Assembly (NCBI RefSeq): GCF_019430885.1
Contig: NZ_JAHYBZ010000006.1
Coordinates: forward strand, 186,001-250,000
Reading direction: 5' to 3'
Origin: Roseomonas alba
Lineage (GTDB): Bacteria > Pseudomonadota > Alphaproteobacteria > Acetobacterales > Acetobacteraceae
Length of the DNA stretch: 64,000 nucleotides
This document shows positions 63,261-64,000 of this stretch, in pieces. A program made the position numbers and the translations under genes. Under the pieces are notes generated by a model. The model was not told the origin of the DNA, ran no database searches, and saw only the letters and a program-made list of their open reading frames with translations. Position 1 is the stretch's first letter, and the number at the start of each line of letters is the position of its first letter.

Positions 63261-63614
63261 TCAGGCCGCCTTCTGGTCGTTCGCCGCCTGCGGGCGGATC
63301 ACGCTGGTGATGGTGCCGCGCACCAAGTTGACGCGAACATTCGGGGCGATCTCCGCCTCGATCTCGTCCGAGCCTTCCTTGACCTTGGTGATGGTCGCGA
63401 TGATGCCGCCAGCGGTGACCACACGGTCATTCCGCTTGAGCTGCGTCAGCATCTCGCGATGATCCTTCATCTTCTTCTGCTGGGGGCGGATCAGCAGGAA
63501 GTAGAAGACGACGAAGATCAGCACCAGCGGCATGATCTGCATGACGATGCCCGCAGCGCCGCCGGCGGCGGCGTCCTGGGCATGCGCGACCGAGATCGCG
63601 AAGGGATTCCACAT
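63261..63614 (-). CDS. yajC: Preprotein translocase subunit YajC
   Basis: 117 residues. One TM segment (GIVMQIMPLVLIFVVFYFLL, about 22-41) is followed directly by IRPQQKKMKDHREMLTQLKR, the family hallmark. Then come NDRVVTAGGIIATITKVKEG and IEAEIAPNVRVNLVRGTITS. It is an inner-membrane accessory of SecDF at the Sec translocon. In many alphaproteobacteria secD and secF follow; here the downstream region is a 200-bp gap and a histidine kinase, so secDF must lie elsewhere. It is divergent from the DUF815 ATPase gene with 89 bases between starts. Confidence 0.94.
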   Translation of the reverse strand: MWNPFAISVAHAQDAAAGGAAGIVMQIMPLVLIFVVFYFLLIRPQQKKMKDHREMLTQLKRNDRVVTAGGIIATITKVKEGSDEIEAEIAPNVRVNLVRGTITSVIRPQAANDQKAA

Positions 63615-63703
63615 GGTTCTGCTCCGTTTCCCGGCGTGACGGCGCGGAACCTAGCGGCCCACCCCTTCCCGTCAATAGCGTCCCGTCCTATGCCGCAGAA
63701 ACC

Positions 63704-64000
63704 ATGGAAGACGCGTCCTTGATCCCCGTTCTGACCCGCATCGCCGAGGCGCTCGAACGCCTCGCCCCGCCGCCGGCCTCGGCACTCGACCTCACGGCGG
63801 CGGATGCCTTCGTCTGGCATCCCGAACCGCCGCGCCCGCACTTGGCGCCGGTTCCAAAGGTCGCCGCCGTGCCCATCGGGCTGCTGCGCGGGGTCGAGCG
63901 GCAGAAGGACCTGCTGATGGACAACACGCTGCGCTTCGCGCGCGGCTTCAGCGCCAACAACGCCATGCTCTGGGGTGCCCGCGGCACCGGCAAGTCGTCC
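63704..64000 (+). CDS. DUF815-type AAA ATPase, N-terminal part only
   Basis: The first 99 codons are present, from the ATG at 63704 (MEDASLIPVLTRIAEALERL). A Pro-rich segment (FVWHPEPPRPHLAPVPKVAA) precedes IGLLRGVERQKDLLMDNTLR and the Walker A motif WGARGTGKSS at the very edge of the window. This agrees with DUF815 ATPases, which often sit next to yajC in alphaproteobacteria. The rest of the ATPase core lies outside the window. Confidence 0.85.
   Translation, partial: MEDASLIPVLTRIAEALERLAPPPASALDLTAADAFVWHPEPPRPHLAPVPKVAAVPIGLLRGVERQKDLLMDNTLRFARGFSANNAMLWGARGTGKSS

Overview
The window is very G+C-rich, densely coded bacterial DNA. The gene set points to an alphaproteobacterium, most likely Acetobacteraceae of the Roseomonas type. 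Evidence: many Bug-family solute-binding proteins with Arg-Arg signal peptides, MaoC/HTD2 hydratases and class III CoA-transferases, an alphaproteobacterial direct-repeat SOS box (GAAC-N7-GAAC) before uvrA, and GyrA with Ala at the E. coli Ser83 position. The genus is an inference. No phage, insertion sequence, rRNA or CRISPR array is visible.

Layout. 1-6455 (minus) is a translationally coupled operon: a transglutaminase-like protein with DUF2126, a permuted ATP-grasp/alpha-E fusion, and a second transglutaminase-like protein cut by the window edge. 6635-10841 holds an N-acyl-D-amino-acid deacylase, a DctA-type symporter and an overlapping TAXI-type binding protein. 10984-13954 has a small SPOR-like secreted protein and a beta-helix/RTX secreted protein behind an A+T-richer leader. 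13949-18875 holds a hydroxyacyl-CoA dehydrogenase, a serine hydrolase coupled to a MaoC hydratase and a CitE-like lyase, an alpha/beta hydrolase and an ABM monooxygenase. 19065-23284 holds a chemoreceptor, then dadA and a divergent Lrp-type regulator.

23304-35107 starts with a secreted unknown. It continues into the most striking block: a DapA-like aldolase divergent from PrpF, Bug protein, two LigI-like hydrolases, MaoC hydratase, CoA-transferase, Bug protein, CoA-transferase, VOC protein and a BaiN-like flavoprotein, mostly with 4-base or 1-base overlaps. It reads as an uncharacterised catabolic pathway for a carboxylated lactone or unsaturated di/tricarboxylate. 35483-48181 holds an M20 amidohydrolase, a DsbA-like isomerase with a two-subunit CoA-transferase, a CPA2 antiporter, an LLM flavoprotein, fumarase and malic enzyme, a hydrolase with a Bug protein, and tRNA-Lys.

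48226-64000 is mostly housekeeping: gyrA-coaD and two cyclophilins, ssb divergent from uvrA, a glycosyltransferase, two unknown proteins, an NDUFAF6-like protein divergent from sodB, a hybrid histidine kinase, yajC and the start of a DUF815 ATPase.

Two convergent intergenic regions (21138-21435 and 35108-35482) carry related copies of a hairpin-rich dispersed repeat. Many start codons were moved from the longest open frame on the basis of family N-termini, ribosome-binding sites and coupling to the upstream gene; each entry says so.
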